From Glycine soja (Eukaryota > Streptophyta > Magnoliopsida > Fabales > Fabaceae), in the NCBI RefSeq assembly GCF_004193775.1, contig NC_041009.1, positions 43,889,534-43,953,533 on the forward strand: DNA of 64,000 bases. The letters run 5' to 3'. This document shows, in pieces, positions 1-13,180 of this stretch; the first letter of the stretch is position 1, and the number at the start of each line of letters is the position of its first letter. Made by a program: the position numbers and the translations under genes. The notes beneath the pieces are model-generated. The model did not search any database and was not told the DNA's origin. It saw only the letters and a list, made by a program, of their open reading frames with translations.

Positions 1-182
1 AGCATTGTAATGCTTCAATAAATCGTTGATTTTAAGTATGTTGATTTTGCTTCTTGATTCCTTTGTCATTTTATGTTACCTCTAAATAACTTAACATTAA
101 TAGATCTTGCTATAATAAAAACTAAGGCGACCACCAGTTGAACAGTTGAATCGTCAATAAATTAATTGAAACACACCGTTTC

Positions 183-186
<4 letters not shown>

Positions 187-250
<64 letters not shown>
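187..250. repeat. (TA)n-(TAA)n compound microsatellite
   Basis: About 20 TA units (187-226) run directly into about eight AAT units. It sits in non-coding AT-rich DNA followed by a pyrimidine-rich stretch (260-400). Confidence 0.95.
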
Positions 251-251
<1 letters not shown>

Positions 252-994
252 AATAAAAACAATTCTCCCTTTTGTTTTTAGAGAGTCCTCTCTTCCCCTC
301 TCCTAATTTCTCTTTTTTTTTTCTTTCAATAATCCACCCTCATCTCTCAAAACCTTCCTCTTCTTTCCATTTTTTTTAATCTTTCAACCTTCCAATCATT
401 TTTCTCCATTGTTCCAAAATTCATCAAGTTTATTGTATCCTTGTATCACTCTCAAGCATGGGAAACTGATTGAAGTAAAAGGAAACACTACTCATTTTCT
501 TAAAATTTTTATTTGATCTCTTTAAGGAATGAGTATTTTATAACATAGTTTAATTTAGTTATGGATTATGTGAGAAGGGTTATAAAACTAAGTATTAGGG
601 ATTATTGTGATTTCCTCAAAATTCTATGTATGCTAAAGTTGAGAATTTTGTCTAATTTATTGTTCTTTTTATTTTAAATGCTTAAATCCTGTGAAAAATA
701 TGGTGGTTGATCCTCCCAACAGCATTGAAAGACATTAATTATATTTTTTTCTTGGTGTGAGTAACTAATCTATTTAGTGGAATTTTTAAATTCTTTAAAG
801 AGAAACAAGTAAACTCTAAAATATATTCTTTTGTGATCTTTGAAATTCTATGAGTACTTGAGAATAAAGTGAGATGCTTATTTTTACTTGATTGAAATTT
901 ATTTTGAGATTTTCGGTGAGATATTTAAGAGTGAATATTGGATTATATTTTTATTTTATTTATTGTGAGTTTATGATTTATTGTCGTTCCTTAC

Positions 995-1160
995 AACGAA
1001 GAGATAATGTAGAGCAAATACTCATAGGCTACAACGATGAAATAATGTAACATATGAGTCGAATACCCATAGTATATATATACTTTCTGTTTGCTCCAAC
1101 GAAGAGATGATGTAACTATGAGTGTCCGTTTGTTGCAACGAAGAAATAATGTAGTCTATG
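995..1160. repeat. Dispersed short repeats (CAACGAAGAGATAATGTA-like)
   Basis: Four imperfect copies of a unit close to CAACGAAGAGATAATGTA occur near 995, 1030, 1097 and 1136, alternating with 'actcatag / ctatgagt' type sequence. Spacing is uneven, so this is a degenerate minisatellite rather than a clean array. No coding potential is seen. Confidence 0.6.
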
Positions 1161-1688
1161 TGTACATAGTGGAATGAAAGTTTGTTTATAAAATTAATAT
1201 TCTTGAGTACAAGTTTATATGTAATTGTAAAAGTTTTCAAGGGAGTATACAATAGTTTCTAAAAGTAATTTGTATTTATTTCGCTTTTATTTAATGTCAT
1301 TTAAATTCTTGTTGAATCTAAAGACTCATGTTATGTTGCATTTTCCTTTCTATTCGCTTTATATTTTATGCTCTCACTAAGTCTTTGTGACTTAGCCCTT
1401 ATTTCATTTTATTTTTCTCATATACATAGATAGTGGGAGTAGGTGACTTCGTGGGATTTGCTAACTTGAATTTGTTTATCTTTTTAGTAAACCTCCATTA
1501 TGTTTGATAAAGAGTATTTTTGTAACTCTAGTATAATACAGTTGTAAAAATAAGGGTAGTCATAGATATAAGAAAAATCACTTTATTTTGAAATTTTGAT
1601 GATCTTATCTTATAGATATGCTTATGGTGTAATAATCATATTTTAAGACATCTTAATGATTAGTATGTATGACCAAAATCCCTATTAG

Positions 1689-1691
<3 letters not shown>

Positions 1692-1741
<50 letters not shown>
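1692..1741. repeat. (AT)n microsatellite
   Basis: About 25 uninterrupted AT units. Confidence 0.97.
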
Positions 1742-1744
<3 letters not shown>

Positions 1745-1871
1745 ATGTCTTTATAGGTTATTCAATACGAGATTTATTCTATTTTTGGGAGAAATTCTGC
1801 CAGATTTTGGGTTACTAGATAGTCCATAAATATTATTTTTTTATCATGTGTGCAGAGAGCAATACATAGAT

Positions 1872-1929
1872 TTATAGATTTACCATATAAATTTTCCTAT
1901 TTATAGATTTACCATATAAATTTTCCTAT
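1872..1929. repeat. 29 bp tandem duplication
   Basis: The unit beginning TTATAGATTTACCATATAAA occurs twice in perfect tandem (1872-1900 and 1901-1929). It is a recent local duplication in non-coding DNA. Confidence 0.9.
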
Positions 1930-2324
1930 TCCATTAAAAATTATTGACTATTTGATTCTCATTATTTTAAAATTTCATTTTTTTTCCCTATTAGTCTTGC
2001 TATTGTGACTTTTTCTCTCTCTAGAAAATAATGCTTTCAAATCCTATACAGTAGAAAAATATGATACTTTCATTTGGTAAATATAATTCTCTTTTTTTTC
2101 AAAACGTAGAAAATTTCAATTATGCAAACACATGAGAATGATAGAATGCAGAGAGCAATATATATTTTTTCATAATTAGTTATTAGTTTGAAGATTTAAT
2201 TGTATTTTTTATTCTTTCATGTAGCGTAATTGTGTACTTTCGATCTTCCCATTAATCTTTTTTCAAATATTTAACAAATTTTACTGTTATCACTCTAAAT
2301 GATGATGTGTTAATATTGTGTTAT

Positions 2325-2500
2325 TTAACACATTTTTTTTTTTTTGTGAATAAAGAGGGCTAACAGCCCAGAAAAAACTAAGGTCCACGTACGGGAAACA
2401 TGGTAGACTGTATATCAGCCTGATGACATTATAAATAAAAGAAGGAACAACATCATAAACCTTGAAATCATCGAATAAACGTAAACCAAAATATAGAAGT
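2325..2500 (-). mobile_element. Possible 3' end of a non-LTR retroelement
   Basis: Read on the minus strand, a stretch of ordinary base composition ends in '...GGGCTGTTAGCCCTCTTTATTCAC' followed by about 13 A residues (the T run at about 2330-2343 on the plus strand). That looks like the poly(A) end of a LINE or SINE insertion. It stays open in one frame but shows no recognisable reverse-transcriptase or endonuclease motif, and no target-site duplication could be defined. Confidence 0.3.
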
Positions 2501-3191
2501 GAGAAATTTCTCACTTGGTAAACAAATTTTTCACTTATATTATTTGGGTAATTTTTTAAGTTTTTCTAATAATTGGGATGAAAAACTCTGTGGTCTTTAC
2601 TATAAAAATGGGGATTGGAATATTTATTCGTTCTTTTGTTTCCCAACTATGTATATTCGGAGAATGAAATGCATTATTTTTCATAGTATTTTGGAACAGA
2701 ATAACTAGAAAAAATAAATTTATTAATTTAAGTTTTAATTAAAGGATTTGAAACATTTACTACACTCTTCTATTTATGTTTTACGCACATTTGGAGAATG
2801 AAGAAAAATATATATCAATACTAAGTTAATTGATAAATTAAATTTCTTAAAAAATCAATATATATGCAGTGTAAATTTTTATAAATTGAAAATCAAATTA
2901 AAAATTATTTTTATTAACTTTTTAAAAGTCAATAACTTTATCACTAATAGTGATAATTAGAGATTGAGTACAGTATTAAAAAACTAGTAACATTGTCAAA
3001 TGTATATTTATTTATATTTATTCTTTTAAAAATATCACATGAAAATTTATTCTAAACACTATATTATATAATAGATAATAGATAACAGAAAAAAATAGAT
3101 TATTAACAAATAATAACACTAGAATATTACGTGCCCAATTTTTTCTTTGAAAATGTTAAGCGATATCTCCAACTACAATTCAACTGCAAAC

Positions 3192-5194
3192 TCATAAATC
3201 TGAAACAAAAATTCTACACATGGGGCATGATCCTTGTTGGACTAGCCATTTGTCTATGCAGACTGAGTGAAAAAAGTGGCCACATTTGGGAAGTGTCCTC
3301 ACAAATTCCTCATACTCAAAATCCTGCAGAATATAATTTTAAGATAATGTGGTTAATTTCATTGTGTATGGCAAGGTAATGATAAACTAGTCACCAGAAA
3401 TACCTGACCAAAAAATGAAGGAAAATTATATACTATACATGTGGGTATCTGTATGTTAAATTCAGAGTTTAGGAACATCTTAAATTTTTTTTTAACTTCT
3501 TTTGGTTCTTAAACTCGTGCATTTTCACAGGCTCAGAAAAAAAATTCTCACCTGGAAGCAAATTGAGCAGCATGAGTCGTTGTATAATTTGAACATTTTA
3601 CTGGAATTAAATTGTTGAACAGGAAGCTTTTGAATGATATTCCAAGCCATCCCTTTGACTGTGATTCCCCTGACAATATCGTCATTGTAAATATCTGATT
3701 CTTCTCCGTAAGATGTTGCATGTGCACTGATCTGAAAAAAATAATTTAATCAAAGCTTTGTTATCATATCAAGAACTCTAATGGGGCCTACTGATTTGAC
3801 ATTTATATAAGTTTTGTCTACTTATCCTTACATGACATTGATAGGCTTGTGCAACAGCTGGACATATCCATTCCACAAATATCTTTCCATTTAATAAACT
3901 TCTCAACAGGGCAACCTACATATCAACATCAAATTTAAGAGTTCAGAAATGGGAGGATGTTATTGCTAGTTGGCATAAGCCTAAAACATTGATTCTATGA
4001 TATATATTTTTAGGATTTTTTTGTAAGTTGTTATATTTAGAATATGTTGAGAAAATCTTTTTTTGTTATCTTCATTTCATGTTTCATAAATAATTTCTTA
4101 AGTATCACATATGTACTTTATTTAGACTTCATTTCAAGTTTCACTATATTCTAAAATGTTACTTTAATTATTGTAATTTTTAAAACATATCTTTGAGTCA
4201 AATATTTGCTTAAACAAACAAAATATGTAAGTAACTTTACCTCAGACCTAACTATTGAATCAGTAATATGCAGAAAGTAGAAACAACTAGAAAAGGCACA
4301 GATCAGAGAGCCCTTGGACTTAGACTAGTGAGTGATCAATAGCACAAATGAAAAGTGTGTGTAGCTACTAGCCATTGGTGAAATAATATGATATTATATG
4401 AATATATCCTATTGCCAAACCATGGAACTTGAATGAAGTATTACACCTTAGAAAGTGGCTCATCACAAGCAGCAATGTTTGGCAATTCTAGTGCTGCAAT
4501 GGCCCCTGTGACAGCTCCTTTGCAAGCTCCATCAAGAAAACCAGCTCCTCTTGTATGGCCTTTGATAGCTCCTGCAATTATCCCCATTATGGACCCTCCT
4601 GTACCAAAGATCAAACATTACTACTTACAACACCATAGAATGTATTATTTTCCGATGTTTCTATGATAAAGGTTGCATGGAGGAGAAGGAGATCAAGAAT
4701 GACACTAGAGGAAAACGGTTAAGGAGAATCTAACCATAAATAATATCTCTGAAGATTTAGTCTTTAATTGAGTCCAATAACATTGTGTGATCCATATAAC
4801 CGAATTCACTTAATGAGATAAGACTTTTTTGTTGTTGTTGCAAGGATTGATGCTAAGCACTAATTATTATCTTATAAAGCAAGGTTGTAAGAATGATATA
4901 ACTGAATGTTTGATTTAGACCTCAACTTACATGCCTAATTTATGAAGTGTGCAACATAATATAACAATGTGTTAGTTAGCCAGAATTCTCTGAATCAGTA
5001 ATTTCTCAAGACAAAGGCTAAGATAGCTAGCAATTCAACACATTACCTAGTGCCAGAATGCAAGTAAATTCAGCAATAACAACTTTTATGAAAAGATCAA
5101 CTGCATAACCGACACTGCCAGCTAAAACCCTCAAAGAAAAAACTTCCTTACACCATGTTGTTGCGCCCATTATCCCAGAAAACCACTTGGTCAT
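3192..5194 (-). CDS. RING-H2 finger protein, NEP1-interacting-protein-like
   Basis: Predicted membrane-anchored RING-H2 E3 ubiquitin ligase of 231 aa. The exons, which keep frame across GT-AG junctions, are 5047-5194, 4447-4598, 3832-3915, 3552-3731 and 3192-3323. A hydrophobic Gly/Ala-rich region at residues ~20-85 (with ALGGSIMGIIAGAIKG and GAVTGAIAALEL) matches the membrane part of the NIP family. VALLRSLLNGK follows, as in Arabidopsis NEP1-interacting-like proteins. The C-terminal RING-H2 is complete: C183-x2-C186-x15-C202-x-H204-x2-H207-x2-C210-x10-C221-x2-C224. Members sit in chloroplast or endomembranes and recruit E2 enzymes; the substrate is unknown. The ATG at 5194 was chosen as the first in the frame; the frame is open upstream of it but without another ATG. 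A stop follows seven residues after the last zinc ligand, which is normal. Family assignment is firm; the exact orthologue is not. Confidence 0.88.
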
Positions 5195-5367
5195 AGTTGA
5201 TGAAAGGATGAGATTGAGAAATACACACTTCAAATTGAAAAGATAAGAAAATGCTAGAGTTATATTGCCTTAAAAATAATGAAGCTACACGGTGGCAATT
5301 AAAGGGTGAGAGAAGACACGTTGATTAGCTTTCAAGAAGGTACATATTTGCTGCCAGAATCTGAGGA

Positions 5368-5377
5368 CTATATATAG
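5368..5377 (-). promoter_or_regulatory. Probable TATA box of the RING-H2 gene
   Basis: Reading CTATATATAG on the minus strand, about 175 bp upstream of the start codon at 5194. Position and sequence suit a plant core promoter. The transcription start was not determined. Confidence 0.45.
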
Positions 5378-7997
5378 TATGTAACGGCAAAGCATTGATT
5401 ACATTTATGCCCCTTTAATGAGTAGATGGAACATCCACATGGTTTTTGAGAAAAAGAGAGGTTACTGCAGGGAGCACTACAAAGTGATCTAGTTGAGCTT
5501 TAGTATTCAAAGGCCCACAGGCCCCTCAGTGAATATAGGGTGAGAATGTTAGTCCAATGAGTTAGTGAAAGTGAAGATATCTACAGACACTCCAAATTCC
5601 AAAAGCAATATATGCAAAAAGTTTATGAAATAATGTGCAAAGTGTCTTTGCTTACATGGCTCAAATGAGGCCGAGTAACATTCCTGACACCAACCATGAG
5701 ATAGTTTCTGCATGGATGAGTCTAAAAATTCTACCACTCATGTGAGATTAGTGAGTTAATGACCTAAACTATGTTTGTTTTGCCATATATTTCACTGCAC
5801 AAGTGACACATGAGATGCTTCTCAAGACGTTGGTGGGAGCTAAGGCACCGGTGAAACAAACATGCACTTAGATTTTCTACTTTTGGGTATAGAAAATCAT
5901 GTGTTGTGCAAACATCTATTGATGTATTAGACTTCCTATGTGTTTGGATTTTCATTGGATTATCTAGAATTAGGTATGTGGTTTAAAATAAATATATTTA
6001 TATGCTTGTTTTAATTTTGAAGAATTAATTCTCAATCCAAAAATTAATTTTGAGTTACAAACAATTATGAAATATTTTTTGTGTTTGATAAAAAATATTG
6101 TAGTGAATATTACTATTTATTTGCTTTTAAAATAAAAGTATCCAAACATAGCAAAATCAATTTCAACCAAAATTATACTAATGCACAGCCACACACTCCT
6201 TTCAAATTACAGATTCAAATAGTTTAACTTTTTCATGGGTCAGGTTCATGTCCCCTCCCTCCAATGCTCTTTGTATCTACCTCTCGAATAGTAGATGATT
6301 ATTAGCGCTTGAAGTGTCTATAGTTAAGATTTCATTCACTGATGTGATGCTTTTGCCCTTCAATTTAGTCTCTCAACTCATAAGGAATTCGGATGTTTGA
6401 GCTGATATTCTAGTTATCAATATGATCACAATCAAGTATGAACCAATATAGCCACTAACAAATTAAGACATGTGAATTTACACTGTCATCAAGAACTTAT
6501 TTGTGTGATTCGCAAATCTTTCAATATATAACTTGTTCTTCCCAACTATCATTGGGACAATAGAACTAACAAGCTTTTAAGTGAGAATCACCCATGAATT
6601 CACAAAGAAAAAAGAGAATGAAAAGATGCAAGGGAGAAAACTCTTAGAAAACCTTAAGAACTATTGATATTTACAACAAAGAAAAAGTAGCGTTCATAAA
6701 ACAACTTGAGAAAGTCAAGGGGAGTAGGTGAGACCAAATCTAAAAGACCAGGTTAACAAGACCATACTTAATTAGTTGCTCAACTATATGAACCAAACTT
6801 ACACTAATAGGACATAACACATACTTAATTAGTGCTGAACACAAATAGGGAACTGGGCTGTTTGAACTTTCTTGGGCCTGCCAAGTTGGGCTTGCTGGGT
6901 GCAGGCCTAAACACAGAAGTATAAAGTATAAACTATTCCATTAACTCCAAAAAAAACAACAATTAACATTTAAGCACTATGGGCAAAATAGCCGTTAGTT
7001 GATCTCTAAAGGGATCTACATCTAATAATTATTTTTCACTATTACCCTGAATTCTAAATCATGATGTGGAATGAAGTTTTGCCTATTAAACCAAGTTTTA
7101 GTACTTCACTGGACTCCCCAATTTCTCATTGGACTAATTGAGATTCAAAGTTCAAACCTGTTACATTGAATTTGTTGTGATTCTGTTGTTGTCAATAATT
7201 AAATCAATACCAGTTCGAGCTTAGCAAATGCCATCACATGGAGAAATTCAGCAATGCATGTTGGAATTGACTATTTTACTTTTTCCGGTTGTCATTTAAT
7301 GTCATTTCTTTGTAATATTGGAAACTATGGAATTTCAGTGGCTAATTTTAGGTAGTTTCAACACTTAGGACACCACAGAGAAACAGGATGACAAAACAAG
7401 GGCGCTGGAAAGGTGGTTCCTCCTGGTGGATCAATAAAGAATAAGTGATTTAATTGCATTAAATGATGGGTAGATCCGTAGATACATGGCTTTATACTTT
7501 TTAGCCTAATAACGTGGGTTTCTCTGTTTATCTACTCTCAATTTATTTGATTTGCTAAAAATATCTTCTCTTCCTCTCAGATTACCTACTCTCAATTTTT
7601 TTTATTTAAGAAAAATACTAATGCAGACAAGGGTTAGGTCAGATGTCAATGAATGAAATAAGACTCTTTAGTTTTGACTCCCTTCAGCTAATTTGAATAC
7701 TGTGTGAGATTTTGATATCTCTAAGTTTATTTTCACAAATTAGGAAAAATCAGTAAATAGATAAAAGATCATAATAATTTTATAAAATTAAACTCATTAT
7801 TAATTGTCTTGTCTAGAAACAATGCAAGACAACAATAGTTCTAAAAAATGTTACGAGGGGTATATGTAAAAAAAATTAATATTTATTTTAAAATGTTAAA
7901 ATGATACATATTTTTTCTTCTAACAAAATTTATAATGAAAGAAAGAGTATCAAAATCATTTCCTTTTTAAAGTTCCCTTAATTAAATCCATTATTTC
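5378..7997. other. Intergenic, no gene supported
   Basis: The first ~600 bp is probably the promoter region of the RING-H2 gene. Short open frames on the minus strand at 5549-5955 lack a recognisable domain and have no splice-linked partners. The rest is AT-rich with scattered moderately GC-balanced blocks (6230-6480, 6840-6910, 7200-7450) in which no protein family could be read in either orientation. Confidence 0.5.
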
Positions 7998-8003
7998 ATT
8001 AAT

Positions 8004-8672
8004 GATGTGTTTGATTAGGTGCATCATGAGAGGAAGGAATCATAAAAGATAAAAAAAAAAATATATTTCAAATTCTTTTTATCATGATATTGATACGAAA
8101 TTATTTCATTGAAAATAATAACAAATTTTTATTAGAGATCTTAAACATACATAAAATATATATTTTTCTCTCAACATAATTTATTAACCTAAGATTAAAT
8201 TAGGATTCAAATTCTAGATTATTTGTTGAAGAACACAAATTCCTACCACTTCATCTGATCGTTATTGGTATTCTTTTTATCCGTTTGATTTATTGAATAA
8301 AATAAAGTAAGAGGATGGAAGACAAATAGTGAAACTATACATTGGTACAAAAATAGATAGAAAAGTAAAGGAAGGTTTTGATTTTTGTAAAAAGATCAAA
8401 TTTGTCTTTAATTTTTTACACTTCTTTTTTTTAAGGATATTTATGTCAGACGTAAAAAAAAAGGATATTTATATCATTTTTCATATACATGTCTTTTCTT
8501 TTGTTTTACTTTTTATACAATTAAATAAGAGAAAAATAAATTTTTTAATCTTCATTCCTTTCATTTTATTTCTTATAGAACAACTTAAAAAATCTTTTAA
8601 CTTTTTGTTTTTATTTCTTTCTTCCTCTTTCTTTTCCTACTATCTCTTCTTTAAACCAAACATACCCTAAGT
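8004..8672. mobile_element. MITE-like terminal-inverted-repeat element
   Basis: The left end reads ATGATGTGTTTGATTAGGTG. The right end (AAACCAAACATACCCTAA) reads TTAGGGTATGTTTGGTTT on the other strand. The left half is purine-rich and the right half pyrimidine-rich, as expected for a decayed hairpin. The 113-residue open frame at 8329-8670 lies in the pyrimidine-rich arm and is a composition artefact. The terminal repeats are short and imperfect, and no target-site duplication was resolved. Confidence 0.35.
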
Positions 8673-9640
8673 CAACATAATGCTTTTGCTACTTATATTT
8701 ATGTTTTAACATTTTCTTTTGGTTTCAAAACTATTGATATTTTACAAATTCAAAATATTATTATATTTTTTTTTACCTTTACCCCTTTTTAACTTAAATA
8801 AGGGTGTTTTGGAAAAAAATTGTTGATATGAGTGTTTAGATAAGTTTCCAAGTTTGAGTCTTATGCATAAAAAAAATATGATTAAAAGAGTAAACACACA
8901 AAGGTGATGAGATAAGTTTTTTGCCAAAAATTAATAATCAACAATGTCAATAAACACTTCACAACTATAATATTAAAAAAAAGGTCCAAAAATAATAATA
9001 GATTACTTCCCTTATATATTTTTAAATTTTTTTATCCGTTGAAATTAAACATGATATTAGAAGATTTATAACAATCACATATCCTGTTCAACCAATTGAA
9101 TTAGACCCCTTGATAAATATTTCTTTCTCTATATACATATGATCCTTAAATTTGAATAGATATGAAATGAAGGTAGTATTATGCAAGAATAGCATTGTTA
9201 AGATCATGTTACAAATTAAAAAACGAGTTATACAATAAACTTAGGAGAAAAATTAAAAACAAAAAAAAATTGAAAATAAAAATAAAGTTAGAGGAATTAT
9301 TTTATAATAAATCCCTAACCAAAATACGATGGGTTTTGATTAGAGCGTTCTAAACAATTTTTTTTATTACAAAAATATAATTATTTTTTACTAATTTCAC
9401 AAAAGAATTTTTAATTTTATTTTTTGTCTCTAATAAATGACCAATTTTTTGTTTTTGTCCCCAATATATTTTTTTAATTTTTTGGTCCTAATAATTTTTT
9501 TTTATTTTTTTAGTTTCCATATTTATTTAGATAGCGCTTTAAAAACCTAATTAGGTAGCGCTTTATGGAAAATAAAATAAAATAAATATTTATTATAGAC
9601 AAAAAAATATTTTTTATTAATAATCAAAACAAAATATTAG

Positions 9641-9641
<1 letters not shown>

Positions 9642-9686
<45 letters not shown>
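9642..9686. repeat. (TA)n microsatellite
   Basis: About 22 uninterrupted TA units. Confidence 0.97.
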
Positions 9687-9690
<4 letters not shown>

Positions 9691-10721
9691 GATAAAAAAT
9701 ACATTTAGTCTAATTATTTTTAAAAATAATTATTTACCAAACATACACTACCCTCAATCTGTGGGTTCACTCTGGGATAGGGAAGCTTAAATGTGAGATT
9801 GAATCATAGCTTCAAAAAAACAACACAAAAGCTTTTATCATTGATTACACAATGACAGACAGCATATATCAATCAATTATGGCAATGAAAGTGAATACTA
9901 TCAGAAATTTGATTCGAGAGAAAGAACCTCAAGAATAGTTGTAGACTTCGTTTTTTTTTTTCAACATTTGTTACAAAGTGTTACTATCTGACAGCTCGAA
10001 GATCTCCTTTAGCAATTGGAGCCAACGATGAAGACATGAAGAGTGCACGTTCTCATATATGCAGTGTTTTGAAGGGGGGAAAGAATTTTAAATAACGTGT
10101 AGGAAAGAAAACTATGTTTGGTTTATAACAGGTGAAGAGAAAAAGTAAAATACTACAAATTATTAAGAGTTTAATATTAATGAACTCTGATCTGGAACAT
10201 ATGCGAAACTAATAAATTTATAAAATCTTCCCCTTCTCACGTTTCTTACATATTCATATCCAACTAAACAGTATATCCAGTCACGGATGGTCCAGCTCTA
10301 TGTTGCTTTTTATGATGTAGTTATAGTGAATGCGTTTCAGTTCCTGGTCTTTGATTCAATAATATTGTTTTAGTGTCACTGATGAAGTTGTACATAAAGA
10401 GCATATATGCTATTGGTAAGCTGCACTAAAGTTTATTGTTATTGGATGCTGCTGCAATATTTGACTTATATAAGAAGAGATGGATGATAGAGTTTGGATT
10501 GGTTTTGACTGTATAAAAAAATGGACATTAAATATATTTAATTCTGCATATGCTAATGTAAGTCATACCAGCCATTGAAACTATTAGAACGGTTTCACTA
10601 TCTCACTTCTGCTAATTTGTTTGTTGGTAATTGGATCTCACTGTATGAGTCTATTCTTATTCACAATAAGTCCCAATGACATGGACACATTAATTAATTA
10701 AATATGACATGGCTGCTTGAC

Positions 10722-10742
10722 TATATATATATATATATATAT
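10722..10742. repeat. (TA)n microsatellite
   Basis: About ten TA units. Confidence 0.95.
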
Positions 10743-12540
10743 GAATGCACCACTTCCCACACTATGTGGTCCGGTTCATGGGTTATGGTGTTACACTATG
10801 TGGGAGCATCAAATTAGGTATAGTCAAGATTCATCATTAATATGAGATGGACCCTTTATATATGCATCAGATTAGAGCACTTTGGTGTACATGTTTTAGC
10901 ATGTGGTAGTGGTAGTTGATCAGCAGAAAGTGATTTTAGGAAGGCTGGTGAATTATTAGAAGCTACAACTAAAGTAGTTGCAATGGCAGGGGCATTGATT
11001 GTTTTGGATCATCCCTTCTGAACACAAATCATTAATGTTGCTATTACTTTAAGAACATAACCACAGCACTAACAAGGGATATAATATAGTAATATACATT
11101 ATAGCGAGCATCATATCACATGGTAGATGAAATGCACTTGGACAAAGTAATAAGTTGAAAAATTATATTATCCTCAAAACCTAGCTACTTAATTTGGGTG
11201 CACATAGTGAAAGTTAGGGAAATTGAACACCAATTCTTGTTTATCCATGTTGATAACTGTAAAACTGTGATATGGAAACTTTCTATAACTTACCAAAATG
11301 GAAATGCGTGTTATATCATCTACAATAACATGCATTTGCTAGCGTATGCCTATAACTAACATAATGACATAATGAAATAATATAAAGAAATATGGAAGAT
11401 CTGCAAACAACACTAAGGTCAACTAGAATGCAGGTAGACATTTTAGTTAGATTTCCACTCTTAATTAACAAACATGCCGATCTGGGTTTTGGAATAAACA
11501 ATTAAATATCAAATAAATTTATGTATCATAAACATTGCTGAGCATAGTTAAACCAAGCTACTTTTTGCCTCTCTTTTTTTTGGCATAAACGTTTTTCCTG
11601 ATTGTAATTAAGTAAGTACAACAACCACTTTTGCTAATTCATTTTTCAAATACTCAAGTAACACTCCAATAATAATAATAAAAAAAAAGCACCATACAAA
11701 AGTGCCATCTCCACAAAAGGACAATAAACAAAGTTGCTTTAGAACCTTAGTGGAGTCGAAAAAGTTTATTATGACTTGAAAGCTATGTTCTTCTATAGTC
11801 TCTAAGACATAAGCATTTCATGGACGCAAAAGAGTTAGACAAAGTAAGAAGAACTTTTGTCTAAGCCAGTAAAAAGGCCAATTCACCCAAATCACGCGAT
11901 AGAGGATTGATCGAGTAACACTTGCTTCTAAAGAAACGAGTTTCTTGTATTAGAGCTTTATGTAAAGCACAAGTAAACTACAGATTCGACTTGAGTTTTA
12001 TTTTTTCACAATCGATTATAATAATAAAATAAAACTTATCCAAAGTGTTTTCTATCTAAAGAAAAACAAGTTTTCAAAAGGTTACTGTCAGATTACCAAC
12101 ATATGATTAAGGTCGTATTTAATATAGTTTTAAAAAAAACAAAAAAAACTAATTAACACTAATTCTTAAATTTAAACCCTACATTTCACCTCTTACTTGT
12201 GTTTATTCTAGCCTGTTTGGTGAAGACAAAGGGCAACAAAGGGATAAATGACATCGATAATAATGCTGGACCTATGAAGTGAGCGTGGAGGCAATGATTC
12301 TGGTTCTAACATTTCAATGAATCACACAAGAAAGAGAGATCTAGAGACTTTACAGATTTAAGACTATATAGTTGAGTATATGACTTAAAGATATTAATTG
12401 GTACTACCAACATGAAGCATTTATATTTGGATAGTCTATTATTTAAGAATTTTATAGTTAAGCATGTTTAGCTTGGAGTAATTATGGAATGAGTGAGATT
12501 CTGAGAAGTTCTTTAAAGGAAGTGTGTAAGTAAAAATAAA

Positions 12541-12950
12541 ACATGTTGAAAAATTTCGTATTAGTTTATGGGATTAGTCATTGATCTTAGAAGCAAATAA
12601 AGCTGATTGTCGAAATCTCAAAAATGACTACTTACGAAAGGATTTTGACTAGTGGAGGGTTCTCACCAACGACAATATTAAGTGAAGTACCACCATGTGA
12701 AGTGTCATAGTGTCTGAGTCAATAAAAAATTGTCAATCATGGACATTACAAATAATATCAAAGCAAACATCTTTCTCTAATACAGTGTGATGGTTTAAGG
12801 ACAAATTAAGTGAAAAGTCTTGTATTGATTTATGGAGTCAATCATTGATCCTTGAAACAAACAAAGTTAATTGTCGAGATCTCATAAAAGAATACCTAAA
12901 AAGGATTCTAACCAATAAAAATATTGAGTAAAATATCACCTATAAAATAC
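12541..12950. repeat. Two diverged tandem copies of a dispersed repeat
   Basis: Copy one (about 12541-12700) and copy two (about 12806-12950) share the same order of phrases: '...gtattagtttatggg...tcattgatcttagaa...gattgtcgaaatctca...aaaggatt...aaccaa.aa.aatattgagt.aa.tatcacc'. The last part recurs at about 63770-63850. No coding frame survives. It is probably old LTR-type sequence; family not assigned. Confidence 0.5.
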
Positions 12951-12965
12951 ATTTAACATTATTAA

Positions 12966-13180
12966 TACTACACCAATTTTTATAAAATCAATGTTAAAAG
13001 AGATGTGATGACATTTTTAAAATTAAATATAACTATTGTATTATACAATGTCGATTCAAGAAGAAATAGTATTATAAACTTATTTCAACATCAATTTTTC
13101 ATAAAATGGTGTTAATCAAATATTTTAACATCAATTTTTATTTAAATTGATGTTAAGTTCTCTTTCTAACACTGCTACAA
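12966..13180. repeat. Cluster of AACATCAATTTTT-type motifs with a hairpin
   Basis: The motif AACATCAATTT or its complement recurs at least four times. One pair, 13127-13137 and 13144-13154, forms an almost perfect 11 bp stem with a short loop. Repeated short motifs in both orientations resemble the subterminal region of CACTA transposons, and 'cactgctacaag' near 13172 is vaguely like their terminus. No intact end was found. Confidence 0.3.

Larger units (their letters stand above)
254..3191. other. AT-rich intergenic DNA, no gene supported
   Basis: No open frame here has coding character. The stretch holds a pyrimidine-rich block (260-400), a group of short repeats (about 995-1160), a (TA)n run (1692-1741), a 29 bp tandem duplication (1872-1929) and a possible retroelement 3' end (about 2325-2500). 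The style of 700-1450, including a 'ctcactaagtctttgtgactta' type stretch near 1373, is reminiscent of old plant LTR sequence. I cannot set LTR boundaries, so this is only a suspicion. Confidence 0.5.
8673..12540. other. Intergenic, no gene supported
   Basis: Strongly AT-rich. It includes oligo(T) blocks separated by 'gtccctaataa' type phrases (9360-9560) typical of decayed legume repeats, a (TA)n run (9642-9686) and a short (TA)n (10722-10742). A more balanced stretch at 9900-11050 was read in all frames without finding a recognisable protein, and no known miRNA sequence was spotted there. Confidence 0.5.

Noticed and set aside
187..250. Telomere-, centromere- or CRISPR-like array
   Set aside because: The repeats are simple microsatellites; there are no spacers and no satellite-length monomers anywhere in the window.
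5195..5233. 13-residue upstream extension of the RING-H2 protein
   Set aside because: It would need a TTG start; the first ATG in frame is at 5194 and gives a family-sized protein.
8329..8670. 113-residue open frame, Phe/Leu/Ser-rich, looking like membrane segments
   Set aside because: It lies in the pyrimidine-rich arm of a MITE-like element, starts with a non-ATG codon, and has no family signature. Poly-pyrimidine DNA gives such frames by chance.
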